DNA of 13,225 bases from Flavobacterium sp. (GTDB taxonomy: Bacteria; Bacteroidota; Bacteroidia; Flavobacteriales; Flavobacteriaceae). Location: NCBI GenBank assembly GCA_030152225.1, contig JASLHL010000145.1:1-13225 (forward strand), written 5' to 3'. Below are positions 1 to 6,923 of the stretch, piece after piece. The notes under the pieces were generated by a model. That model had not been told where the DNA came from, ran no database searches, and saw nothing but the letters and a program-made list of their open reading frames with translations. Numbering within the stretch: the first letter of the stretch is position 1; the number at the start of each line of letters is the position of its first letter. Made by a program: the position numbers and the translations under genes.

Positions 1-23
1 AGTTAAATTTCATGTGTGGTGTA

Positions 24-1250
24 TTAAAATTTTGATGCAATCGCTTGGGCTGCTAAAAACCCCGTTGTCCATGCATTTTGGAAATTAAATCCGCCTGTAA
101 TAGCGTCTATATCGAGAATTTCACCTGCAAAGTATAAATTAGCACAATACTTACTCTCCATTGTTTTGAAATTGACATCGCGTAGGTCTATACCTCCTGC
201 GGTTACAAACTCATCTTTAAATGTACTTTTCCCATTAACTTGATAGTATCCTTCTTGCAATTCAGCCCCAAGAGCTTGTAGATGCTTATTGCTTACATCT
301 GCCCAGGTTAGGGTTTCATCAATTCCCGCAGCTAGCACTAAACGTTCCCATAATCGAGTTGGAAAATCAAACACCCCTCTTTTCCACACGGTTTTCTTGG
401 CGTGTTCGAGTTTAAAATCCTTCAGGTGATCTATTAAATCCTCTCGTTCAAACTGAGGTAACCAATTAACCACAAGGTGAAATTGGTACTTCTTCTCCGC
501 CAATAAGCGGGCGCCCCAAGCGGATAAACGCAAAATACCTGGTCCGCTCATTCCCCAATGGGTGATGAGTAAAGGTCCTGTTGCTTCTAATTTTGTTCCT
601 TTCACTTTCACTGTAGCTGGTGTAGCAACTCCCATTAAATCAGCAATTCGCTTATCTTTTATATTAAAAGTAAATAAAGAAGGGACAGGCTCTACTAAAC
701 GATGCCCTAAATCGGTCATCATCATCTGCCAAACTTTAGGATTGCTTCCTGTTGTAAAGACTAATTGTGTACAGGTCATTCCTTCTTTAGACGTATCTAG
801 CTTCCATCCTTTTTCACTTTGGTAAACACTTTGCACACTTACGCCTTGTAAAATGTCAATTTTATATTGGGCTGCTGCTTGGATAAAACAATCAATGATT
901 GTCTGTGAGGAATCAGTAATGGGAAACATACGACCATCGTCTTCAATTTTCAATTCAACCCCATATTTTGCAAACCACTCGATCGTATCTCCGCAACAAA
1001 ATTGATGAAAAGGCCCAAGTAATTCTTTTGCTCCACGGGGATAATATTGCACTAATTCTTTAGGATCAAAACACGCATGAGTGACATTACAACGCCCTCC
1101 TCCTGATATTCTAACTTTCGCAAGCACTTCTTTTCCGCGTTCTACAATGGCAACTTTTAAATTCGGATAACGTTCACCCAAATTAATTGCCGTAAAAAAA
1201 CCTGCGGCCCCTCCTCCTACGATGATAACATCATAATGCATAATCCCCAT
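24..1250 (-). CDS. NAD(P)/FAD-dependent oxidoreductase, HI0933/BaiN family
   Basis: Predicted cytoplasmic flavoprotein of 408 aa, the usual length for the HI0933-like (YhiN/BaiN) family. The N-terminus carries a Rossmann FAD-binding motif (VGGGAAGFF, about residues 11-19). It is followed by the family hallmark SGGGRCNVTH near residues 49-58. The C-terminus has the second hallmark stretch, with TAGGI, the FAGEILD segment and GGFNFQNAW, which close the FAD site. The physiological substrate is not known for most members; some reduce bile-acid intermediates, but nothing here points to that. Two starts are possible, at 1250 or nine bases later at 1241 (MHYDVIIVGGG), and both keep the FAD motif intact. 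The gene is divergent from the small exported-protein gene at 1361, and a TATCTTTG element at 1319-1312 could drive it. The family call is secure; the reaction is unknown. Confidence 0.9.
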   Translation of the reverse strand: MGIMHYDVIIVGGGAAGFFTAINLGERYPNLKVAIVERGKEVLAKVRISGGGRCNVTHACFDPKELVQYYPRGAKELLGPFHQFCCGDTIEWFAKYGVELKIEDDGRMFPITDSSQTIIDCFIQAAAQYKIDILQGVSVQSVYQSEKGWKLDTSKEGMTCTQLVFTTGSNPKVWQMMMTDLGHRLVEPVPSLFTFNIKDKRIADLMGVATPATVKVKGTKLEATGPLLITHWGMSGPGILRLSAWGARLLAEKKYQFHLVVNWLPQFEREDLIDHLKDFKLEHAKKTVWKRGVFDFPTRLWERLVLAAGIDETLTWADVSNKHLQALGAELQEGYYQVNGKSTFKDEFVTAGGIDLRDVNFKTMESKYCANLYFAGEILDIDAITGGFNFQNAWTTGFLAAQAIASKF

Positions 1251-1311
1251 ATTTAGCTATTTACTAAAGTTCCTTTTTTTATGTTAGTTGAAACTTTTAT
1301 CTTTACAACCA

Positions 1312-1319
1312 CAAAGATA
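1312..1319 (-). promoter_or_regulatory. Bacteroidota -7 promoter element (TATCTTTG) for the flavoprotein gene
   Basis: Read on the minus strand this is TATCTTTG, a full match to the Bacteroidota -7 consensus TAnnTTTG. It would start transcription near 1306 and give a leader of roughly 55 nt before the start at 1250. I see no clear TTG-type -33 element at the right distance, so only half the promoter is supported. Confidence 0.45.
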
Positions 1320-1360
1320 CTTACTTACAATCGCATCCATATCATTGTAAAATTAAGATT

Positions 1361-1936
1361 ATGAAAAAATTGCCATTTTTATTCCTGATTGCTTTATTTG
1401 CTATGTGTAAATCAGTCCCCCACGGGAGCAATAACAGCAGCAGAAACAACAGTACAGACGCTCCATCCAAGGATTTAACGATTGAAGAGCGTATTGATGA
1501 AATTAAAGAAGAAAATCGATTACCTGAAGAAAAAGACGTTATTGATCTACCTGATTACGCTCAAGTACGAGATGATTTCCGCTCTGTAACGGAAAAAACA
1601 AAGGAATCCTACTTAGCAGGGATGCAAGCGAACAGCAACAAATACAGTGTTGTTATTCTTACGCAAGGATTTAAAGGAGAAAATATCGTCGTAAAAAATA
1701 GCAGCAAAACCTTTTTTAAAGGCATGGCTATGAGTGATTTATCCAATGGAATTGCCAAATCTATTCGCGTAGACAACACTGATGACTTTACTATTATCGA
1801 CACCTATACCGATAGTGAAGTCGTTATTGAAAGTGATCATGCGAAGATGTTTAAATTTATTTACATCATGAAAAACAGCAGTAAAGATAATCCGTTCAAA
1901 GTAACTTTTAGCAATACTTTACGACCAGTACGTTAA
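1361..1936 (+). CDS. small exported protein of unknown function, possible lipoprotein
   Basis: A 191-aa protein I do not recognise. Residues 1-15 form a basic-then-hydrophobic export signal, and Cys16 lies where a lipoprotein cysteine would be. The residue before it is Met, however, so the lipobox is atypical and lipidation is uncertain. A polar linker rich in Ser, Asn and Thr follows (about 18-36), then an acidic, charged helical stretch (about 38-75). The C-terminal half (about 90-190) alternates in a way that suggests a beta-rich domain. The stop codon overlaps the next start (TAATG at 1934-1938), so it is probably translated together with the helical protein downstream. It is likely anchored or free in the periplasm. 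A weak TATCTTTA element at 1299-1306 is a possible promoter. Confidence 0.75.
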   Translation: MKKLPFLFLIALFAMCKSVPHGSNNSSRNNSTDAPSKDLTIEERIDEIKEENRLPEEKDVIDLPDYAQVRDDFRSVTEKTKESYLAGMQANSNKYSVVILTQGFKGENIVVKNSSKTFFKGMAMSDLSNGIAKSIRVDNTDDFTIIDTYTDSEVVIESDHAKMFKFIYIMKNSSKDNPFKVTFSNTLRPVR

Positions 1937-2340
1937 TGGAAACACGAGATACAATTTTACGACTCATCGAACAAACGGCTCTTATTTTAAGGGCCTTTTT
2001 TAATCAGTTGCCCTTAGAGGATCCCCTTCACGAACAGACTCGTGCGGATTTTTCTGCCCAGTTGAACGCGCAAACGGATGTAGATCTTGAGGATCTACTC
2101 CTTTTGAAGTCTTCGATTGAGTTACAGAATTATTTTACTCAACATCCTTCATTTGATTCAACCAATCAAGAGTTATTAGCTGATTTAGTTGTTGACCTAG
2201 CGGAAAAAACAAGAGCAGTAGACACGATAAAAAGTGAAGCATACAAAAGCTTATCCCTATCCCTTTATCAACTGATCAATGAAACCACTCAAACCTATAA
2301 TTGGGAAAGAGAAGCAAAAATAATGCGATTAAAAGAATAA
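1936..2340 (+). CDS. small helical hypothetical protein, coupled to the upstream exported protein
   Basis: A 134-aa protein with no signal peptide or membrane segment, so probably cytoplasmic. Leu, Glu, Gln and Asp dominate and the pattern suggests several amphipathic helices. There are no cysteines and no recognisable catalytic motif. I cannot assign a family; in form it resembles small conserved helical proteins of flavobacteria beginning with a pattern like 'ILRLIEQ'. The start overlaps the preceding stop by one base (TAATG), a common sign of translational coupling, so the two products are probably made together. The last 12 bases overlap the 3' end of the convergent gene on the other strand. 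The gene is very likely real, but its function is unknown. Confidence 0.7.
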   Translation: METRDTILRLIEQTALILRAFFNQLPLEDPLHEQTRADFSAQLNAQTDVDLEDLLLLKSSIELQNYFTQHPSFDSTNQELLADLVVDLAEKTRAVDTIKSEAYKSLSLSLYQLINETTQTYNWEREAKIMRLKE

Positions 2341-3021
2341 CCATCTTTTTTTCTTTTTGAAAATCAATAATCCAGTAGTAACCCTCACCTCCTCTTCATC
2401 TCTTAGGATATCTTTTAGTGTGACCAACAATGGTATATCAAAATCTACAATCGTAACTAGATAATCTTCCATTCCAATAAATAAAAAAACTAAATCAACC
2501 TCCTTATGTTCTTCAGGAACTTTTAATTCAAAATTTCCATCCATGTCTGTGCCAACTCCAAGTTGAGTTCCTCTTACAATAACACTAACACCTGGCAATC
2601 CAAGCCCTTCTTCATCCATCACTTTACCTCGAATAACAACAGGCGGTTTCTCTACTTGTTCTTGTTCAAGAACACTTTCCCAATCTTTCACTTGTTGTTC
2701 TACCTTCGCTTTTTCTTGTCCTTGCACAACTGCGGTTGTTGTTAACACCAATAGATTGATCGCTGCCGCTACAATTCCCTGCAAGCCTATTCCGCGATTC
2801 GCTTTTGATTCACTTAACTCAATATCCAAATATTTAGTAGGGATACGTCCACAAATTTTCCCTTCGCGTTGGATGTGTTGAACTAATTCACCTTGCGTGT
2901 AGTTGGAAAAATCATAAATTGTCTTTTGGCAAACAGCACAATGTCGCCCTTTAGCTAAAGGGGTCATTTGGTTCCAATCTTCGGAACAAGGTTCGGGTAT
3001 TTGTATGCTGTATTTTGCCAT
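2329..3021 (-). CDS. membrane protein with N-terminal cysteine cluster and CarboxypepD_reg-like domain
   Basis: A 230-aa protein with three parts. Residues 1-60 hold four cysteines (C12, C28, C31, C57) in the pattern C-x15-C-x2-C-x25-C, with the GRHCAVCQKTIYDF segment typical of a Bacteroidota N-terminal domain; metal binding is plausible but inferred. Residues about 77-101 are hydrophobic and can span the membrane once. Residues about 128-205 match the carboxypeptidase-regulatory-like fold (PF13715 type: GKVMDEEGLGLPGVSVIVRG, then a D-G-N-F-E-L turn), as found at the N-terminus of TonB-dependent receptors. The expected topology is cysteine domain in the cytoplasm and beta-sandwich in the periplasm. 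It is the last gene of a likely three-gene leftward unit, 28 nt after its neighbour. Its end overlaps the convergent gene by 12 nt. The role is unknown; a sensing or scaffold function would be a guess. Confidence 0.85.
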   Translation of the reverse strand: MAKYSIQIPEPCSEDWNQMTPLAKGRHCAVCQKTIYDFSNYTQGELVQHIQREGKICGRIPTKYLDIELSESKANRGIGLQGIVAAAINLLVLTTTAVVQGQEKAKVEQQVKDWESVLEQEQVEKPPVVIRGKVMDEEGLGLPGVSVIVRGTQLGVGTDMDGNFELKVPEEHKEVDLVFLFIGMEDYLVTIVDFDIPLLVTLKDILRDEEEVRVTTGLLIFKKKKRWLFF

Positions 3022-3049
3022 GGCTTGTTTCTTTATACGAAAAATTTAT

Positions 3050-3466
3050 TTACTTTTTACACTTAACCAAACGCATCTGATTCTCTTCTTTGATTACATC
3101 ATACGTTCCTAAGTCAGCCGTTTCTTCACGAGATTGCATACACATTCCCTCTTGATTCAGGCGATGTAATGTCAAGGCAATTTGATTGTTCTTGGTAATC
3201 GTATAAATACCTGCTGTAGTAGTAAAACAATCATTTCCACAGGGAGCGGTATAGTAAGACTCAAAGGTTTGATCCGCATTAAAAACAATAAAATCACCAA
3301 ACCGTTCCATTTTAGTTGCATTAGCCGCTTGATTTGCGGGCGTCAAGACATATTCATCGACAGTTTTATACGTAATCAATTCATTCGTTTTCCATGTTCC
3401 TACCCAATCTTGTGCATGAGATGATCCACTCACAACCAAGGCAATTAGCACACTATATTTTTTCAT
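3050..3466 (-). CDS. small secreted beta-rich protein, lipocalin-like character
   Basis: A 138-aa protein with a clear Sec signal peptide: a Lys-Lys start, a hydrophobic core, and SHAQ at 16-19 giving probable cleavage after Ala18 or Gln19. The mature part starts with a GTWKTNE-type strand and contains FNADQTFESYY and GIYTITKNNQIALTL. These alternating strands suggest a small beta-barrel, as in lipocalin-like proteins of Bacteroidota. Four cysteines in the mature part (in PCGNDC, GMCMQ and VKCKK) could form disulfides, which suits a periplasmic or surface location. It lies 24 nt downstream of the DUF2071 gene and 28 nt upstream of the CarboxypepD_reg gene, all on the same strand, so co-transcription is likely. 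The fold is inferred from pattern alone and no ligand can be named. Confidence 0.75.
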   Translation of the reverse strand: MKKYSVLIALVVSGSSHAQDWVGTWKTNELITYKTVDEYVLTPANQAANATKMERFGDFIVFNADQTFESYYTAPCGNDCFTTTAGIYTITKNNQIALTLHRLNQEGMCMQSREETADLGTYDVIKEENQMRLVKCKK

Positions 3467-3490
3467 ACCACTGATCTTTATTTCTGCTTT

Positions 3491-4210
3491 CTATTCTATT
3501 TTTTCTTTTCCCCAGGCCACCACTTGGATTCCATCGGAATAATTAGGTGCAATCACCTCTTTTTCAGTCAGCTGAATTCCGGGTAAATCATAGGCGATTT
3601 TTAGCTGATCAAAGGCAATTTCTTTTAATTCCCAAACTTTGTGGTGTATTTGATAGCGATACAGTTTATTTTTGACATAGACATACAGGCAATAGCGCTC
3701 TGTTAACCATACTTGCAATGGATTTTTCTGTTGAACGAAAGAACCAATGGAATAATGAGCTTCAAACTGAAAGGGCTTTTTGGGATTCGAAGAAGTGTAT
3801 ACCCCTTTGGAGCGGTTCATGGTTGCCTTTTCATAGGGTAATCCCGATAGCTGTTTGGAAACAAATACAGAAAGTGATTTTCCTCCCTCAATAGTTAAAA
3901 AATAAACACCTGCTTTTCCCTCTTTCACCACATAGGTACGGACATTGAGTTCGTCAAAATTTGAAACAAATCCCACTGAAGGCAGCATACGCGGGCGAAT
4001 TTTTTCCATGGTAAAAGGTACAACAGAGATGTAATATTTTCCTTCAAAAGAATCCAATTCCAACGCTTTGGGCACTAAAGCGCGTAGTACGTCAAAGGGA
4101 GCTTCAAAATGAAAAAACAGTAGTCGATTCCATTCTTGATAATATTTCCATCTGTCTTTAGGTAGATCCCAAGGTCTGTGTTCGACATGTTGTAAGATTT
4201 CTTTAATCAT
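3491..4210 (-). CDS. DUF2071 / YqjF-like protein
   Basis: A 239-aa soluble protein matching the DUF2071 (PF09844, Bacillus YqjF-like) family in length and landmarks. These are an N-terminal W-RLLFFHFEAP segment (about 28-40), ALVP followed by FEGKYYISVVPF, and the characteristic FDELNVRTYV stretch (about 84-93) before a GVYFLTIEG strand. No signal peptide is visible, so a cytoplasmic location is likely. The biochemical role of the family is not established, and I know of no catalytic residues to check. It heads a probable leftward unit of three genes with gaps of 24 and 28 nt. A TATCTTTA element at 4239-4232 on the same strand is a near match to the flavobacterial -7 box, about 20 nt upstream of the start. 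Confidence 0.85.
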   Translation of the reverse strand: MIKEILQHVEHRPWDLPKDRWKYYQEWNRLLFFHFEAPFDVLRALVPKALELDSFEGKYYISVVPFTMEKIRPRMLPSVGFVSNFDELNVRTYVVKEGKAGVYFLTIEGGKSLSVFVSKQLSGLPYEKATMNRSKGVYTSSNPKKPFQFEAHYSIGSFVQQKNPLQVWLTERYCLYVYVKNKLYRYQIHHKVWELKEIAFDQLKIAYDLPGIQLTEKEVIAPNYSDGIQVVAWGKEKIE

Positions 4211-4231
4211 ATCCTTTTTCTTTAGCTCCTT

Positions 4232-4239
4232 TAAAGATA
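4232..4239 (-). promoter_or_regulatory. possible -7 promoter element (TATCTTTA) for the DUF2071 unit
   Basis: On the minus strand this reads TATCTTTA, one base off TAnnTTTG. Its position would give a leader of about 16 nt before the start at 4210. There is no convincing -33 partner. It is kept as a candidate because of its position only. Confidence 0.3.
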
Positions 4240-4262
4240 CTTAAATAGATTGATAGAACGCT

Positions 4263-4291
4263 AAAAAGGCACCCGATTAAGATGCCTTTTT
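4263..4291 (-). terminator. intrinsic terminator hairpin, usable on both strands
   Basis: AAAAAGGCA and TGCCTTTTT form a perfect 9-bp stem around an 11-nt loop, with a T-run on either strand. On the minus strand it begins one base after the in-frame TGA at 4295-4293, the usual place for a gene-end terminator. No intact gene feeds into it from either side, which is why the upstream stretch is suspected to be a remnant. Confidence 0.7.
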
Positions 4292-4292
4292 C

Positions 4293-4409
4293 TCAATAGC
4301 TTCTTTCCATATTGCTCATACCTAAAAAGCTATTATCATACAATTGAACACATTCGGAAACTAAATCAGTTATCAACGAATTAAAACATCCTAAATATAC
4401 TAAATTCCA
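4293..4409 (-). pseudogene. possible 3' remnant of a decayed gene or a very small gene
   Basis: On the minus strand 38 codons are open from 4409 to the TGA at 4295-4293, reading as a plausible protein tail (ending SFLGMSNMERSY). There is no start codon at the left end of the open stretch, and in-frame TAG stops precede it. The only in-frame ATGs are near the end, so it is not a normal gene. The support for it is the terminator immediately after the stop. The alternative is a chance open frame, which is quite possible at this length and base composition. Confidence 0.25.
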
Positions 4410-4597
4410 CTAAAACTACCGCCTACCTCTTGGGTCAACCCTTATTTTTCAAGAATAGCCACTGAAAACACCAAAAAACAAGTAATCTTATGAACAAATA
4501 AAACATCTGTACTACTATCTTTAGTAAAAGGAGTAAATTGACACATTCTCAATACCTTTTATCTATAAAACAAGGCGATTAATGTCTATAAACAACT

Positions 4598-4626
4598 AAA
4601 AACTCGCCTTTGCGTGGCGAGTTTTT
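4598..4626 (-). terminator. strong intrinsic terminator after the GHMP kinase gene
   Basis: AAAAACTCGCC and GGCGAGTTTTT form a perfect 11-bp stem around a 7-nt loop, with T-runs on both strands. It lies 17 nt past the stop codon of the leftward GHMP kinase gene (stop at 4646-4644), so it most likely ends the HMG-CoA reductase-kinase transcript. Rightward transcription would be stopped as well. Confidence 0.85.
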
Positions 4627-4643
4627 GGTTCTATCGTATTTAT

Positions 4644-5555
4644 TTATATGGCGATCATCTCTTGATAGGGAATCACTGTAGTATACCCTTTTTGGTTGAA
4701 ATAGCTCGTTGGATCTTTAGGTGAAACGGCTAGGATAAAGTCACCTCCCCAAGCACCTAAGCTTTTAATTGCACCATCAAAATCAGCAAATAGCCGCTCT
4801 TGGATGGGGCTCGTTTCTAGAATAGCGCCCAAAATAGCCTCATGTTCACGGAGTAAAGTTTTAAATTCTTCCACATCTGCAGTCTTGGTCAACGCTCGGC
4901 TTATTTCGGTTACCCGTTGTATTTCCTTGTCAATTAATTCTTTTTTTGCTCGATAGGCTTCAATTGCAGCTCTACTCGACTGTTTTTCGTTCAGGTACAC
5001 AAAATAAAGCTGATCCACAAAAGTGGGTTTAAAATCAATTAGCTCCACTTTAGGATGATGCAGATCCGTCAATTGATAAAATAACGCACTGCGATGTTTT
5101 GCGCAAGCTATATCATATCCACTACCCCCAAATGATTCTTGTAGCAATTGGTAAGCATTGATATCAAACCACTGCGCTACATTATTAATCCATGTTGATG
5201 ACGTTCCCAATCCCCACAAGCGTGGAAAAGTTAGTTTACTCTCTACTTTAAACCCTTGCTTAGTTTGTAAAATCCTAGGATTTTGTCGATGTGCAGCTCT
5301 CAATACCTTTACGAGTGTTTGTCGATAGTCAGTACCCATTACCTCCTCTTCTGACAAGAGTTGTTCAATAGTGACTTCCTCTTGCATCCAAATCGTTCCA
5401 TCCACATCATAACTCGTCCAAAGTATACTACTTTTTTTATACTCTTCCACATATAAGGACTGACCAAAAGAAGTAGGCAAGGCAAAAGCCAAAGCTCCGT
5501 CTAGCACAAGATATTCTCCTGAGATCAAAAGCTTTCCAGCACTATAAAATTCCAT
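4644..5555 (-). CDS. GYDIA-family GHMP kinase (mevalonate pathway, probable phosphomevalonate or mevalonate kinase)
   Basis: A 303-aa soluble ATP-dependent small-molecule kinase of the GHMP superfamily. The N-terminal motif SAGKLLISGEYLVLDG (about 5-20) is the family's substrate-side motif 1. The ATP-binding loop appears as GLGTSS at 115-120. The name-giving GYDIA is at 146-150, inside GGSGYDIACAKH. The glycine-rich motif 3 is the variant GAWGGD at 267-272. It lies 4 nt downstream of the HMG-CoA reductase gene and is surely co-transcribed, so its substrate should belong to the mevalonate route. The GSGYD-I-A stretch resembles the GSGFDV region of phosphomevalonate kinases as much as mevalonate kinases, so the exact substrate is open. 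The family and pathway are well supported; the reaction is inferred. Confidence 0.9.
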   Translation of the reverse strand: MEFYSAGKLLISGEYLVLDGALAFALPTSFGQSLYVEEYKKSSILWTSYDVDGTIWMQEEVTIEQLLSEEEVMGTDYRQTLVKVLRAAHRQNPRILQTKQGFKVESKLTFPRLWGLGTSSTWINNVAQWFDINAYQLLQESFGGSGYDIACAKHRSALFYQLTDLHHPKVELIDFKPTFVDQLYFVYLNEKQSSRAAIEAYRAKKELIDKEIQRVTEISRALTKTADVEEFKTLLREHEAILGAILETSPIQERLFADFDGAIKSLGAWGGDFILAVSPKDPTSYFNQKGYTTVIPYQEMIAI

Positions 5556-5559
5556 TTGA

Positions 5560-6876
5560 CTATTTTCTCAGTGTTTCTAATAACTCAACAACAGCACTAT
5601 GAGACACAACATTTTTTTCAAAATGCGCCACTACTTTCATGCGTTCCTCATCCGTTGCTTTAAACTGATTCAAGATATTCATTAAGTGCATTTTCATGTG
5701 CCCTTGTTGAATTCCCGTAGTAGTTAGTGATTTAACCGCCGCAAAATTTTGAGCCAACCCTGCTACGGCAATGATTTGCATCAACTGCGTCGCAGACGGC
5801 TTTTGCAGCATTTGCAATGCAATTTTCACCATGGGATGTAAAGAAGTTAATCCTCCTACCGTTCCCACTGCTAGAGGTAAATCAATCCAAAATTTAAATA
5901 TTCCATCAGTTAAAGACGCATGAGATAAACTTCGGTATTGTCCATCTCTGGATGCATAAGCATGTACGCCTGCCTCAATAGCTCTAAAGTCATTACCTGT
6001 GGCTAAGACTACGGCATCTACACCATTCATTACTCCTTTATTATGTGTTACGGCTCTAAATGGTTCAATTTCTGCAATACGAACGGCTTGTACAAATTTC
6101 TCTGCAAAGAGCACTGGGTCTTGAATTTCACTAGATTGTAACGCTTCTACTGGACAAGAAACTTCTGCTCGAACTACACAATTGGGTACATAGTTGGACA
6201 AAATACTCATCACAACATCAATGGCGCTTTCTTCTTCTGAAAAAGCAGCATAAGTCAAAGCTTGCTGTTTTAATGTAGTCGCCATTTGTTCCAAACACGA
6301 GTTAATAAAATTTGCTCCCATGCTATCTTTCGTTTCAAAGGTAACGTGTAACTGGTAGTAATTTGGAATCTCTTGTGTTTTATCGCGTAAGTTAATTGAT
6401 AAAATTCCTCCCCCACGCTTTTGCATATTTTGTGTAATCGAAAGTGTATCTTCAAAAAAAGCAGGTTGGATATCTTGTATAAACTGTTCTAGCTTCGCTT
6501 GATCGCCTTTGTAGATAAAGTGAACCTGTCCTATTTTTTCCGTATCTAAAATGGTTGCTTTGAATCCCCCGCGATCAGCCCAAAACTTGGCTGCTTTAGA
6601 CGCCGCCGCAACAACAGAACTCTCTTCGATCACCATCGGAATGGTGTACCAAGCATCATTAATTAAAAAATTAGGAGCAACACCAAGGGGCAAATAAAAA
6701 TTTGTTATTGTGTTTTCAATAAACTCATCATGCAATTTTTGTAATTCTTCGTCCGAATTCCAGTATTGCTTGATCAAATCTACGACCGTTTCTTGGTTGT
6801 TTAAATATGTTTTTGCTATCCAATTGATTTTCTCTTCCTTGTTTAGTTTAGAAAACCCATTTATACTCCCTATCAT
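5560..6876 (-). CDS. mvaA: class II hydroxymethylglutaryl-CoA reductase
   Basis: Interconverts HMG-CoA and mevalonate. Beside the kinase the direction is presumably mevalonate synthesis for isoprenoids. From the start chosen here it has 438 aa, close to the Pseudomonas mevalonii enzyme (428). The expected catalytic residues are present: E85 in MVIEESSVVAAAS, K280 in HNKGVMNG, D296 in GNDFRA, and H393 in QGHMKMH. The cofactor stretch KDSMGAN is also visible. An IENTITNFYLPLG segment sits near the N-terminus, as in class II enzymes. The frame is open to an ATG at 6996, but the extra 40 residues are a Lys/Ser/Pro-rich translation of low-complexity repeat. A TATCTTTG promoter element lies inside that stretch, so 6876 is the better start. 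First gene of the operon with the GHMP kinase. Confidence 0.93.
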   Translation of the reverse strand: MIGSINGFSKLNKEEKINWIAKTYLNNQETVVDLIKQYWNSDEELQKLHDEFIENTITNFYLPLGVAPNFLINDAWYTIPMVIEESSVVAAASKAAKFWADRGGFKATILDTEKIGQVHFIYKGDQAKLEQFIQDIQPAFFEDTLSITQNMQKRGGGILSINLRDKTQEIPNYYQLHVTFETKDSMGANFINSCLEQMATTLKQQALTYAAFSEEESAIDVVMSILSNYVPNCVVRAEVSCPVEALQSSEIQDPVLFAEKFVQAVRIAEIEPFRAVTHNKGVMNGVDAVVLATGNDFRAIEAGVHAYASRDGQYRSLSHASLTDGIFKFWIDLPLAVGTVGGLTSLHPMVKIALQMLQKPSATQLMQIIAVAGLAQNFAAVKSLTTTGIQQGHMKMHLMNILNQFKATDEERMKVVAHFEKNVVSHSAVVELLETLRK

Positions 6877-6895
6877 GTTTAAATAATTTAAGAAA

Positions 6896-6903
6896 CAAAG
6901 ATA
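6896..6903 (-). promoter_or_regulatory. -7 promoter element (TATCTTTG) of the mevalonate operon
   Basis: On the minus strand this is TATCTTTG, a perfect TAnnTTTG match ending 20 nt before the ATG at 6876. It predicts transcription starting near 6890 with a leader of about 14 nt. Starts further upstream (6996 and 6906) would then lie outside the transcript, which is the main argument for the shorter reductase. A standard TTG -33 box is not apparent; the expected place is occupied by an A-rich tract. Confidence 0.55.
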
Positions 6904-6923
6904 CATGATTCTACTGGTTTTTT

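Larger units (their letters stand above)
4211..4643. other. 433-nt gap with two terminator hairpins and little else
   Basis: No complete gene is visible. The gap contains a short promoter region for the DUF2071 gene at its left end, a bidirectional hairpin at 4263-4291, a possible gene tail at 4293-4409, and a bidirectional hairpin at 4598-4626. A minus-strand frame at 4506-4435 (ATG to TGA, 23 residues, very hydrophobic) lies between them. It could be a membrane-segment remnant or chance in AT-rich DNA. The two hairpins flank about 306 nt, which could be a transcribed small unit or a decayed gene. Confidence 0.5.

Noticed and set aside
562..825. Plus-strand 87-codon open frame
   Set aside because: It lies wholly inside the flavoprotein gene on the other strand, with no promoter, start context or recognisable protein.
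2329..3021. TonB-dependent receptor fragment
   Set aside because: Only the CarboxypepD_reg-like domain is shared. There is no plug or barrel, and the protein has its own N-terminal cysteine domain and an ordinary end, so it is a complete separate family.
4431..4450. GGGTCAACCC followed by TTATTTTTC as a terminator
   Set aside because: A hairpin here has only three usable pairs around a 4-nt loop, too weak for an intrinsic terminator.
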